DNA of 64,000 bases, taken from positions 62,001 to 126,000 of the forward strand of contig NZ_WHOL01000116.1 of NCBI RefSeq assembly GCF_009745975.1, given 5' to 3'. This DNA comes from Actinokineospora pegani (GTDB lineage: Bacteria; Actinomycetota; Actinomycetes; Mycobacteriales; Pseudonocardiaceae). The notes beneath the pieces are model-generated. The model was not told the DNA's origin and made no database searches. It saw only the letters and a list, made by a program, of their open reading frames with translations. Below are positions 48,925-58,057 of the stretch, one piece after another. Positions within the stretch are counted from its first letter, which is position 1. The number at the start of each line of letters is the position of its first letter. A program made the position numbers and the translations under genes.

Positions 48925-51900
48925 CTACCGGACCATGCCCCGCAACTGGCGGGTGGCGACGGACAGGACGGCGAGGTCGAGCTTGCCGGAGGCGTGGATC
49001 TCCTCCAGCGCCTGCCTGGCGCGGGTGAGGCGGGAGGAGTTGCCCTTCTCCCACGCGGCGATCTTGGCGTCGGCGTCCTCGCCGGGTTCGGACTGGCGGA
49101 GCACGTCGAGGGTGATGTCGCGCAGCGAGCCGTAGATGTCGTCGCGCAACGCCAAGCGGGCCAGGGCGTGCCAGCGGTTGCCGCGCTCCAGTGCGCTGAT
49201 CGAGGTCAGCAGGGTGTCGACGCCCAGGTGGTCGGACAGCGCGTAGTACAGCGCGGCGGTCTCCGGGGCGCGCGTGCTCGGGTCGACCCCGCCGTCGCGC
49301 TCGCCCAGCTCGGCGACCTCGGTGATGTCGAGCAGGCCGTAGGCGTCGAGCAGCGTGGAGATCCGGCTGGCCAGGTCCTCCGGCACACCGGCGGCGACCA
49401 TGTTCGCCGCGTCCGCGGCGGACTCGACCCTGGCCGAGCCGCGCAGCAGGTCCGGGACCAGGTCGGTCAGCTCGCGCACCGAGTCCTGGAAGCGGGTGAT
49501 CTCCGCGCCGACGGCCAGCGGCTGCGGCCGGTTGGACAGCAGCCAGCGGGCGGCCCGGTCCAGCAGCCGCCTGCTCTCGAGCACCATCGAGTCGGCGACC
49601 TCGGTGGGCACGGCGTTGTCCAGCGCGTCGATGCCGCGCCAGATCGCGGGCAGGTCGAAGATCCGGGTCACCGCCGCGAACGCGCGGACCGCGTCGGTCG
49701 CCGAGGCGTTGAGCTCCTCGGCCAGCCGGAACGCGTAGGTGATGCCCGCGCCGTCGACGACCTCGTTCACCAGCAGGGTCGTGGTGATCTGCCGGTGCAG
49801 GGCGTGCGCGGTGATGGCCTGCCCGTACCGCTCGCGCAGCCGGACCGGGAAGTAGTCGGGCAGCCTGCGGGCGAACACGTCCTGGTCGGGCAGCTCGGAG
49901 GCGAGCACCTGCTCCTTGAGCGAGAGCTTGACGTGGGCGAGCAGGGTGGCCAGCTCCGGCGAGGTCAGGCCCTCCCCGGCCTTGTCCATCGCCCGGAACC
50001 GCTCCCGGGTGGGCAGTGCCTCGAGCTTGCGGTCCAGGCCGGCGTCGCGCTCCAGGGCGTCGACGAGGCGGGCGTGCACGGGAAGCATGGCGGCGGCGTG
50101 CGCGCGGCTGACGCCGAGGACGGCGTTCTGCCGGTAGTTGTCGGCCAGGACCAGCTCGCCGACCTCGTCGGTCATCGCCGCGAGCAGCTCGTCGCGCTGC
50201 TCGCGGCCCAGCGCGCCGTCGCGCACCAGGTGGTCGAGCATGATCTTGATGTTGACCTCGTGGTCGGAGCAGTCCACGCCCGCGGAGTTGTCCAGCGCGT
50301 CGGTGTTGACCTTGCCGCCGCGGCGGGCGAACTCGATCCGGCCGAGTTGGGTCAGGCCCAGGTTGCCGCCCTCGCCGATCACCCGCACGCGCAGCGCGGA
50401 GCCGTCGACGCGCAGCGCGTCGTTGGCCTTGTCGCCGACGTCGGCGTGCGACTCGGTGCTGGCCTTGACGTAAGTGCCGATACCGCCGTTCCACAGCAGG
50501 TCGACCGGGGCGAGCAGGATCGCCTTCATCAGCTCCTGCGGGGACAGCTTCCCGGTGTCCGCGGGCAGGCCCAGCGCCTGCGCGACCTGGGTGCTGACCG
50601 GGATCGACTTGAGCGTCCGGGGCCAGACGCCGCCGCCCTCGCTGATCAGCGACCGGTCGTAGTCGTCCCAGGAGGAGCGCGGCAGCTCGAACAGCCGCTT
50701 GCGCTCGGCGAACGCCTCGACCGTGGTGGGCCGCGGGTCGAGGAAGATGTGCCGGTGGTCGAAGGCGGCCACCAGGGCGATGTGCCCGGAGAGCAGCATC
50801 CCGTTGCCGAACACGTCGCCGGACATGTCGCCGACGCCGACCACGGTGAACCGCTCGGCCTGGGTGTCGAGGTCCAGCTCGCGGAAGTTGCGCTTGACCG
50901 ACTCCCACGCGCCCCTGGCGGTGATGCCCATGGCCTTGTGGTCGTAGCCGACGGACCCGCCGGAGGCGAACGCGTCGCCCAGCCAGAAGCCGTAGTCGGC
51001 GGCGACCTCGTTGGCGATGTCGGAGAAGGTGGCGGTGCCCTTGTCGGCGGCCACGACCAGGTAGGTGTCGTCGGGGTCGTGGCGGACCACGCCGGGGGCC
51101 GGGATGGTCTCGCCCTGGCGCAGGTTGTCGGTCAGGTCGAGCAGGCCGGAGATGAACATGCGGTAGCAGGCGATGCCCTCGGCCAGCGCCGCCTCGCGGT
51201 CCAAGCCGGGGTCGCCGACGGGGGCGGGCGGGCGCTTGACGACGAACCCGCCCTTGGCGCCGACGGGCACGATCACCGCGTTCTTCACCGCCTGCGCCTT
51301 GACCAGGCCCAGCACCTCGGTGCGGAAGTCCTCGCGGCGGTCGGACCAGCGCAGGCCGCCGCGCGCGACCTCACCGAAGCGCAGGTGCACGCCCTCGACC
51401 CGGGGCGAGCAGACGAAGATCTCGAACCGCGGCCGGGGCTGCGGCAGCTCCGGGATGGCCCTGGGCTCCAGCTTGACCGCCAGGTACGGGCGCGGTCCGC
51501 CGTCGGCGTCGCGGACGAAGTAGTTGGTGCGCAGGGTGGCCTGGATGACGGTGAGCAGGCTGCGCAGGATGCGGTCGGCGTCGAGGCTGGTGACCTCGTC
51601 GATCAGCTCGGTGATCTCGGCGGCCTGCGCGCTCGTCTGCCCGACGCGGGTCTCGGCGGACAGGGCCGGGTCGAAGCTGGTCTCGAACAGCCGCACCAGC
51701 GCGGAGGCCACGGGGTGGTGGGCGAGGACGGCGTCCTCGATGTACTCCTGGGAGTACGGGATGCCCGCTTGGCGCAGGTAGCGGGAGTAGGCGCGCAGCA
51801 CGGCGGCCTGCCGCCAGGTCAGCCCGGCGGTGAGGACGAGGGCGTTGAACCGGTCGGCCTCGGCGTCGCCGCGCCAGACCGCCGCGAACGCCTCCTGGAA

Positions 51901-53916
51901 GTCCTGGCGCAGCGAGTCCATCTTGTCCGCGCCGCGGGCCTCGAGCACGGCCGGGTCGATGCGCAGGCCGAAGTCGTAGATCCACCAGCGGCCGTGGTCC
52001 TCGGCGCGCAGCTCGTAGGGCCGCTCGTCGACGACGGTGACGCCCATGCGCTGCAGCATGGGCAGCACGTGCGACAGGGTGACCCCGCCGCCGGACAGGT
52101 AGAGCTTGAACCGCCGCTCCCCCGGCTCGGCGTTCTCCGGGACGTAGAACGACATCCGCAGGTCCGATTCGGACCGCAGCTCCTGCAGCGCGCGCAGGTC
52201 GGCCAGCGCCACGTCGGCGGTGAAGTCCTCCTTGTACGCCTCGGGGAACACCCCCGCGAAGCGCTGCCCCTGCCCGGCCGCGGACTCCGAGCCCGCCGCG
52301 GACCCGTTGTCGGCGCGGCTGCGCCGCTCGGCGATCAGCGCCTCGACCATCCGGTCGTCCCAGCCGCGGGTGGCCTCGGTCAGCCGCTCCTGCAGCCGGG
52401 TCACGTCCGGCTCGACGGTGGCACCGAGTTCGGTGTGGACGATGAAGTACACCTGCGCGAGCGGGCCCTCGCCGACCCGGGTGCTGAAGTCGACCTTGAC
52501 CCCGCCCAGCTCCGCGGCGAGCACGCCCTGCATGGCGATGCGGGAGGTCGTGTTGTAGCGGTCGCGGGGCAGGAAGACCAGGCAGGAGTAGAAGCGCCCG
52601 TAGTCGTCGCGGCGCAGGAACAGCCGCAGCCTGCGCCGGTCGGCGAGGGCGATGACGCCCGTCGTCGTGGCGTAGAGCGACTCGGCGGAGGTGGAGAACA
52701 GCTCGGCGCGCGGCCAGTTCTGGATGACCTCGAGCATGCGCTGGCCGGAGTAGGACTGCATGGGGAACCCGGCCCGGTGGATGACCTGGCGCACCCGCCG
52801 CTGCACGACCGGGATGTCCAGGACGTCCTCGTGCAGGGCGGTCGTGGTGAACACGCCGAGGAACCGGTGCTCGCCGGTGACCGCGCCGTCGGCGTCGAAG
52901 GTCTTCACGCCGACGTGGTACGGGTAGGCGGCACGGTGCACTGTGGACGGTGCGCTGGCCTCGGTGAGCACCAGCAGGTTCGGCGCGAGCGCGTGCGCGA
53001 CGGCGTCGGGGCCCGCGGTCAGGCCGCGCGCGGCCAGGCTGTCCTTGCGCAGCACGCCGAGGCCGCTGGCGAGCACGGCGCGCAGGGCGGGCTCGGTGCC
53101 CGGCTCGGCGCCGGGCTCGGGGCGGACCAGCTCGTTGTTGCGGTAGCCGAGGAAGGTGAAGTGGTCGTCGGCCAGCCAGCGCAGCAGCGCCGCGCCGTCG
53201 AGGACCTGCTCGGGGTCGACCCCGACGGGCGGGTCGGCCTCGAGCTGGTCGGCCAGCGACCGCGCGGTCGCGGCCATCTTCGCGGAGTCCTCGACGACCT
53301 CGCGCACGTCGTTGAGAACCGACAGCAGGCCGTTCTCCACCTCGCGCGCCCTGGCGCCGTCGGTGATGAGGTCGACCAGCTCGATCAGCATCCAGCTCTC
53401 GGGGAACGCGTCGTCCGGGGGCTCGATCGGGTCGGCGGTGGGCAGGACCTCGAGCAGGCCGCCGGTGACGTCGCGGCGGACGACGACGATCGGGTGCACC
53501 ACGCGCTGGACCTGGGCCCCGCCGCGGCCGAGCTCGGCGGCGATGGACTCGACCAGGTAGGGCATGTCGTCGATGACCAGTTGCACGACCGTGCCGGTGG
53601 AGTTCCACCCGTCCACGGCGGTGGTCGGGTTGAGCAGGCGCACCGACGGCCGCCCCTGGGCCCGGTGCTCCGCGAGCCCGGCGTGCGCGCGGACCGCCCC
53701 CACCAGGTCGACCGGGTCGGCGCCGACGACGTCCTCGGGCGGGATGTAGCGGTAGTAGAGGCGGATGAGGTCGGCGATGTCGGGCGCCTGGGCGGCGGCC
53801 AATTCGATGAGCTCGTCCCTGCTCTGCTCCGGGCTGGCGCTGACCGGCCGCCCCGCCTCGCCCACGCCGTCGGCGTTGACGGTGGTGTCGCGGGACGCGG
53901 GTCCAGTCGAGGTCAT
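48925..53916 (-). CDS. gdh: NAD-specific glutamate dehydrogenase, large (about 180 kDa) type
   Basis: A 1663-residue GDH of the L-180 class, converting glutamate to 2-oxoglutarate and ammonia with NAD. An ACT-like regulatory N-terminal half (about 1-700) precedes the catalytic core: VRLRFGEVARGGLRWSDR, VPVGAKGGFVVKR with the catalytic Lys region, and VGVGDMSGDVFGNGML. A helical C-terminal region follows. ATG at 53916 is chosen; longer in-frame extensions lack support. Length fits Rv2476c-like enzymes. The long open frame on the opposite strand is its shadow. Confidence 0.96.
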   Translation of the reverse strand: MTSTGPASRDTTVNADGVGEAGRPVSASPEQSRDELIELAAAQAPDIADLIRLYYRYIPPEDVVGADPVDLVGAVRAHAGLAEHRAQGRPSVRLLNPTTAVDGWNSTGTVVQLVIDDMPYLVESIAAELGRGGAQVQRVVHPIVVVRRDVTGGLLEVLPTADPIEPPDDAFPESWMLIELVDLITDGARAREVENGLLSVLNDVREVVEDSAKMAATARSLADQLEADPPVGVDPEQVLDGAALLRWLADDHFTFLGYRNNELVRPEPGAEPGTEPALRAVLASGLGVLRKDSLAARGLTAGPDAVAHALAPNLLVLTEASAPSTVHRAAYPYHVGVKTFDADGAVTGEHRFLGVFTTTALHEDVLDIPVVQRRVRQVIHRAGFPMQSYSGQRMLEVIQNWPRAELFSTSAESLYATTTGVIALADRRRLRLFLRRDDYGRFYSCLVFLPRDRYNTTSRIAMQGVLAAELGGVKVDFSTRVGEGPLAQVYFIVHTELGATVEPDVTRLQERLTEATRGWDDRMVEALIAERRSRADNGSAAGSESAAGQGQRFAGVFPEAYKEDFTADVALADLRALQELRSESDLRMSFYVPENAEPGERRFKLYLSGGGVTLSHVLPMLQRMGVTVVDERPYELRAEDHGRWWIYDFGLRIDPAVLEARGADKMDSLRQDFQEAFAAVWRGDAEADRFNALVLTAGLTWRQAAVLRAYSRYLRQAGIPYSQEYIEDAVLAHHPVASALVRLFETSFDPALSAETRVGQTSAQAAEITELIDEVTSLDADRILRSLLTVIQATLRTNYFVRDADGGPRPYLAVKLEPRAIPELPQPRPRFEIFVCSPRVEGVHLRFGEVARGGLRWSDRREDFRTEVLGLVKAQAVKNAVIVPVGAKGGFVVKRPPAPVGDPGLDREAALAEGIACYRMFISGLLDLTDNLRQGETIPAPGVVRHDPDDTYLVVAADKGTATFSDIANEVAADYGFWLGDAFASGGSVGYDHKAMGITARGAWESVKRNFRELDLDTQAERFTVVGVGDMSGDVFGNGMLLSGHIALVAAFDHRHIFLDPRPTTVEAFAERKRLFELPRSSWDDYDRSLISEGGGVWPRTLKSIPVSTQVAQALGLPADTGKLSPQELMKAILLAPVDLLWNGGIGTYVKASTESHADVGDKANDALRVDGSALRVRVIGEGGNLGLTQLGRIEFARRGGKVNTDALDNSAGVDCSDHEVNIKIMLDHLVRDGALGREQRDELLAAMTDEVGELVLADNYRQNAVLGVSRAHAAAMLPVHARLVDALERDAGLDRKLEALPTRERFRAMDKAGEGLTSPELATLLAHVKLSLKEQVLASELPDQDVFARRLPDYFPVRLRERYGQAITAHALHRQITTTLLVNEVVDGAGITYAFRLAEELNASATDAVRAFAAVTRIFDLPAIWRGIDALDNAVPTEVADSMVLESRRLLDRAARWLLSNRPQPLAVGAEITRFQDSVRELTDLVPDLLRGSARVESAADAANMVAAGVPEDLASRISTLLDAYGLLDITEVAELGERDGGVDPSTRAPETAALYYALSDHLGVDTLLTSISALERGNRWHALARLALRDDIYGSLRDITLDVLRQSEPGEDADAKIAAWEKGNSSRLTRARQALEEIHASGKLDLAVLSVATRQLRGMVR

Positions 53917-54126
53917 GGTGTTATCGGCTCCACTGTCGGTGCGGCACCACTCTGTGCCGCACGAGGTCGCGCGGGTGCACGGCGATCCTACGCCGCGTTC
54001 CGCCGGTGATTCTTCTGGTTCACGGGATGGAAAGGCAGCATTAGGTCGTGAAACACCCGGTTGACAGGTGATCCGGCAAACCGGCCGCGGTCCGTCGCGC
54101 ACATCCAGGTCACAGCCACTGCTCGG

Positions 54127-57100
54127 TCATCCGCTGTCGAAGTCCACGGGCGCCCACTCCGATGATCGGTGTCGACCCCGGATACCACGCGACGGGGTCG
54201 GCAAACCCGAGCGGCCCAGCGCGGGCCCGTCCGCCCCGGCGGCGTGCGCCGACCCGCCGCCCCCGGCGCGGCGCCTGCGGCCCCCGGTCCCGGCGATGTC
54301 GTCGGCGGTCCGGGCGTCGCCCGCCCAGTCCCCCGTGCCGGGCTCACCGTGGGCCGGGGCCGCGGGGTCGACCTTGGTGGCCTCGTAGGCCTCCATCGCC
54401 TCCGCGAGCAGGTCGGCCAGCCCGCTCGACGCGGTCCGCTCCCGGCGCCCCTCCCGGCCCCGCCTCGGCGACAGGTCCGGCGGCCGCACCTGTGGCGCGA
54501 CCTCGTCGGTGCCGGGCCGGGTCAGGCCGCGCAGCCGCGCGGAGAAGTCCACGGACCGCCGGTCGACCAGCGACGCCACGTTGTCGGGGATCGACGACGC
54601 GGTGGTGGGTGGGTCCGCTGGGGTGTTCGGGCCCTCGGGGTCCACCGGCTCGTCGCTGCCCGGCGGCGGGGGGACCTCGGGGGGCGCGGGCTGGTCGGGT
54701 CCGGCTGGCGGGATGTCGTCCGGTTCGGGGACCACGGGCACGGACGCGGCGGGCAGCGGTGCGTCGGTCTCGGTGGGCGACAACGCCTCGGAGACGGACA
54801 ACGGCGCGAACACCTCGGACACGGCCAGCGTCGGCACGGCAGGCTCAGGCGGCGCGGTGGGAGCCGCCGCGTCGGGCTGGGTGGGGGTGTTCAGCGCGGG
54901 CGCGACCAACTCCGCGCCCAAACCGGTCCCCGCGTTGTCCGGGTCCGCGGTCTTCTCGGCACGGCGGCGGCCACCGCCCTCGGCGGTGAGGCCGAAGCGG
55001 TCCAGGACCGCCTGCGCGGAGCCCGGCACGTCATCGCCTTCCGGCGTTCCGGGGGCGGGTCCGCTGCCCCCGGCGGCGGGCTCCTGCTCCGGCGCGGGGA
55101 CCGGCGGGGTCTCGGGCCCGTCGTCGAAGTTCAGGCCGAAGCGGCTGAGCACGGCCTTGGCCGCGGTGACCTCGGCGGCCTTGGCCCGTGCGACGGCGTC
55201 CTGGTCGGTCGCCGACGGCTCCGGGGTCGGCAGCTCGGCGGCCTTGGTCCGCGCGCGGGCCTCGTGGTCGATCGCCGACCGTTCGAGGGCCGGGGGCTCG
55301 GCGGCGTCCACCCTGCGCAGCACGGTGTGGACGTCGATCGGTCCGGTCGGCACCTGCGCGGCGCGCGGCCCGACGAGGCCGTCCTGCCCGCGCCGCCGGA
55401 CACCGGTGGTGTCGGCGCGCTTGGCCGCTCCGTCGTTCTTGCCGGTGACCTGCTGGACCCGGCGCCGCAGCTCGGCGGTGTCGAAGCGGCGCAGCACCGA
55501 GTGCGCGTCCACCGACTCCGACGCCGCGGCGGACCGGCGGCGCAACCGGTCGGTGTCGCTGGTCGACGGGTCGGACCGCCGCCCACCCGGTTCCGGCCGG
55601 TGGCCAGTGGGCTGACCGGTGGTGTCGGCACGCCTGCCGCCGGTCTCCGGTCTGCGCCGCAGACCGCCGGTGTCGGCTCGGGTCCCGTGGCGGGGATCGA
55701 CGTCGAACCGGCGCAGGATCGCCTTGGCGTCGGTGGTGTCGGCCCCGCCGCCGTGGCGGGCCCGGCCCGTGTCCTGCTCCGCCGCCACGACCGGCTCTTC
55801 GTCCTGGTGCCCGCTCAGCTCGGTCGGGTCCTCCCCGCCGAAGGGCAGGTCCTCGGCCCGGCGCCGCCCGCCACCCGCGGGTCTCGCCGTGACCCCGGAC
55901 CGCGACAGCACCTCCGCGACATCCGACCCGACCCCGGTGTCGGCGGCAGGCGCACTGCCCGGGGCGGTCAACTCGGTGGGCGTGGGCCGCCGGATCTCCT
56001 GGCTGGCCCGCCGCGACGCCCGCCGCCCCAGCGTCCCCGGCGGCGGGATCCGGTGTGCCGACTCGGGGCCCGCGACCGGTGGCGCGGCCTCGGGCGCAGC
56101 GTCGACCGGCCGTGCGGCGTCGGTGTCGGGCTTGGTCCGCCGGACCGCGTCAGCCCGGCGGGGAGCCGCCGTCAGCGGCATCTCCACCAGCGCGGTCAAC
56201 GCGTCCCGCGCCTCGATGAGCAGGGCGTCAACGCCCTCGCTCGGTCCGGCCGTGGTCCCCGGCTTGGTGGCGACCCCGGTGCTGATGTCGACGCGCCGGG
56301 CCGGGTCCGGCAGCCAGTCGCCGTCGCCCGCCGAGCGGATGGACGACGCCAGCCGCTCGGCGTCCTCCTGCGAGGTGTTGGGCAGCAGCACGGCGAACTC
56401 GCCCTGGTCCGACCGGATCAACTCCGCGTCGTCGGGCGCCAGCCCCCGCACATGGGTCGCCAACGCGTTCAGCAGGGCGTCGGCCCCCAGCGGCAACGAG
56501 TCGCCCACCGGGTCCGCCGGGTCGACCACCCCGCGCGGAGTGACCCGCACCAGCGCGACGGCGTAGTCCGACTCCGGCTCGCCCGAGCCAGCCGGATCGT
56601 GGGCGGCGTCGACCGTGGTGCTCTGGTCGGCTCCCCCCCGCTCGGGCCCGACCTGGCCGAGCTCGGGCTCGTCCGCGTCCAGCGGCCCCGCGGCGGCTGC
56701 CTGGACCTGGACGGCGACGGCCGGGTCCACCCCCGCCTGCCCCGTGCCGGTCGCGCTCCGGTCCCGCTTGGCCTGGCCCGCGGCTGGCCCGCGCCTGGTC
56801 CGGTCCGGGGCGGTCCGCTGGTGGCCTGCCTGGTCCGGCCCGGCCACCGCCGACCGCAACAGCTCGGCCGCCCGCGCCGGGTCGGTGACCGCGCCACCCA
56901 ACTCGGCGACCAGCAGCTCACGCGCTCGCTCGGCGGCGGCGAGCCGCCGGTACTCGGCGGCCCGCGCCGAGCGCAGCGCGTGCAGGGCGGCCGCGGGGTT
57001 CTCGGCCTCTTCCTCGGCGTGCGCGAGGAGCGTCCACGCGTCGCAGAGAAGGCTGTCGAGCTGGTGGCGCTCGGCTGTGCGCACCACGTCGACCAGCATG

Positions 57101-57948
57101 AACCGGCCGGACCCCGCGCGACCGGAGGGCAGCAGGACCCGGGTGGCGACGAGCAGCCGCAGCCTGCCCAGCGACAGCGCGGCCGCGGCCCGCACCGGCT
57201 CGGCCAGCAGCGGGCTCGCGACCACCGCGGCCTCGTCCGGGGTGCCCTGGTCGAGCAGCGCCGAGACCAGTTCCAGGGTCAGCCGGGCGTGGGCCCGCCC
57301 GCCCTCGACCCGCCTGTCCCCCAGCCTGCTCAGCAGACCGAGGCCCCCGCGCGCGGATTCCTCCGCGGTCTCGGGGTCGCCGTGGCGGCGGTGGTACGCG
57401 GCGGCGGTCGCGGCGAGCAGGGCCCGTTCGAGCTTGCGCCCGTCCTGGCTCAGCTCCGCGTCCGCGGCCAGTAACCGGTCGGCCTCGGCGAGCGCGTCCT
57501 CGAGGTCGTCGCGGCCGCCGACGTGGGTCGTGCAGGAGGCCAGTTGCCCGAGCGCGAGCGCCCGGGTGGCCTGCCGCGCGCCCCCCTCCTCCAGCACCGG
57601 CCGCAACAGCTCGGCGCCGATCAGCGGCTGTCCGAGCGCGCGGGCGGCCCCGGCGAGCGCGGTGCGCAGGGCCGCGGCCCGTTCCACAGCGCCCGCGGCG
57701 GTGGCCTCGCGGAGCGCGGCCAGCCCCGGCTCGACCGCCTCGGCGGCCCGGCCGAGCCGGACCAGCGAGCTGCCGAGCAGCGCGTTCGCCCTGGACGTGG
57801 TCGGCGGGTCGGCCTGACCCGCCAACGAGCGCGCGGCGAACTGGACCGCCAGTTCCGGCGCGCTCCACCGCAGCGCCTCGGCCACGTCCACGAGTGCCGC
57901 GCACTCGTCCGCGCCGACCGCCCCGGTTCCGGTGTCCCAGGCCGCCAC
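54127..57948 (-). CDS. Large TPR-like protein with degenerate GGDEF domain and repeated C-terminal motifs
   Basis: A protein of about 1273 residues (GTG at 57948; a longer start at 58035 would lie inside the inserted element). Residues 1-370 are Ala-rich helical repeats of TPR type (AAEAVEPGLAALREATAAGAVERAAAL). Around 480-610 is a GGDEF-like fold in which the signature is SDQGEF (ELIRSDQGEFAVLLPN), so cyclase activity is unlikely. The rest is long, disordered-looking and proline-rich, carrying at least six copies of an A-x-x-V-L-x-R-F-type motif (AKAILRRFDVD, AHSVLRRFDTA, VHTVLRRVDAA, AKAVLSRFGLN, AQAVLDRFGLT) alternating with RADTTG/RRR segments. Function unknown. Confidence 0.8.
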   Translation of the reverse strand: MAAWDTGTGAVGADECAALVDVAEALRWSAPELAVQFAARSLAGQADPPTTSRANALLGSSLVRLGRAAEAVEPGLAALREATAAGAVERAAALRTALAGAARALGQPLIGAELLRPVLEEGGARQATRALALGQLASCTTHVGGRDDLEDALAEADRLLAADAELSQDGRKLERALLAATAAAYHRRHGDPETAEESARGGLGLLSRLGDRRVEGGRAHARLTLELVSALLDQGTPDEAAVVASPLLAEPVRAAAALSLGRLRLLVATRVLLPSGRAGSGRFMLVDVVRTAERHQLDSLLCDAWTLLAHAEEEAENPAAALHALRSARAAEYRRLAAAERARELLVAELGGAVTDPARAAELLRSAVAGPDQAGHQRTAPDRTRRGPAAGQAKRDRSATGTGQAGVDPAVAVQVQAAAAGPLDADEPELGQVGPERGGADQSTTVDAAHDPAGSGEPESDYAVALVRVTPRGVVDPADPVGDSLPLGADALLNALATHVRGLAPDDAELIRSDQGEFAVLLPNTSQEDAERLASSIRSAGDGDWLPDPARRVDISTGVATKPGTTAGPSEGVDALLIEARDALTALVEMPLTAAPRRADAVRRTKPDTDAARPVDAAPEAAPPVAGPESAHRIPPPGTLGRRASRRASQEIRRPTPTELTAPGSAPAADTGVGSDVAEVLSRSGVTARPAGGGRRRAEDLPFGGEDPTELSGHQDEEPVVAAEQDTGRARHGGGADTTDAKAILRRFDVDPRHGTRADTGGLRRRPETGGRRADTTGQPTGHRPEPGGRRSDPSTSDTDRLRRRSAAASESVDAHSVLRRFDTAELRRRVQQVTGKNDGAAKRADTTGVRRRGQDGLVGPRAAQVPTGPIDVHTVLRRVDAAEPPALERSAIDHEARARTKAAELPTPEPSATDQDAVARAKAAEVTAAKAVLSRFGLNFDDGPETPPVPAPEQEPAAGGSGPAPGTPEGDDVPGSAQAVLDRFGLTAEGGGRRRAEKTADPDNAGTGLGAELVAPALNTPTQPDAAAPTAPPEPAVPTLAVSEVFAPLSVSEALSPTETDAPLPAASVPVVPEPDDIPPAGPDQPAPPEVPPPPGSDEPVDPEGPNTPADPPTTASSIPDNVASLVDRRSVDFSARLRGLTRPGTDEVAPQVRPPDLSPRRGREGRRERTASSGLADLLAEAMEAYEATKVDPAAPAHGEPGTGDWAGDARTADDIAGTGGRRRRAGGGGSAHAAGADGPALGRSGLPTPSRGIRGRHRSSEWAPVDFDSG

Positions 57949-57973
57949 GTCGCCCCGATCCCCTGCCTCGTCG

Positions 57974-58057
57974 CTAGGTCGTGTTCTGGAAGTCTCGCTC
58001 GATGAGAGTCGTGCTCGGCGTGGTGTCGCGAACACGGACCTTCACAACACGGCCTAG
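57974..58057. repeat. 84-bp element with CTAGG-CGTGTT terminal inverted repeats
   Basis: Ends CTAGGTCGTGTT (57974-57985) and AACACGGCCTAG (58046-58057) are inverted with one mismatch, and the similarity runs on to about 17 of 21 bases. The right end contains the ettA stop codon. Size and ends suggest a MITE-like or palindromic intergenic element; relatives are at 22303 and 45691. Confidence 0.75.

Noticed and set aside
48814-54009. Open frame of 1731 codons on the plus strand
   Set aside because: It lies exactly antisense to the well-supported glutamate dehydrogenase gene; it reads as Val/Gly/Arg-rich sequence with no family motif and is a GC-rich codon shadow.
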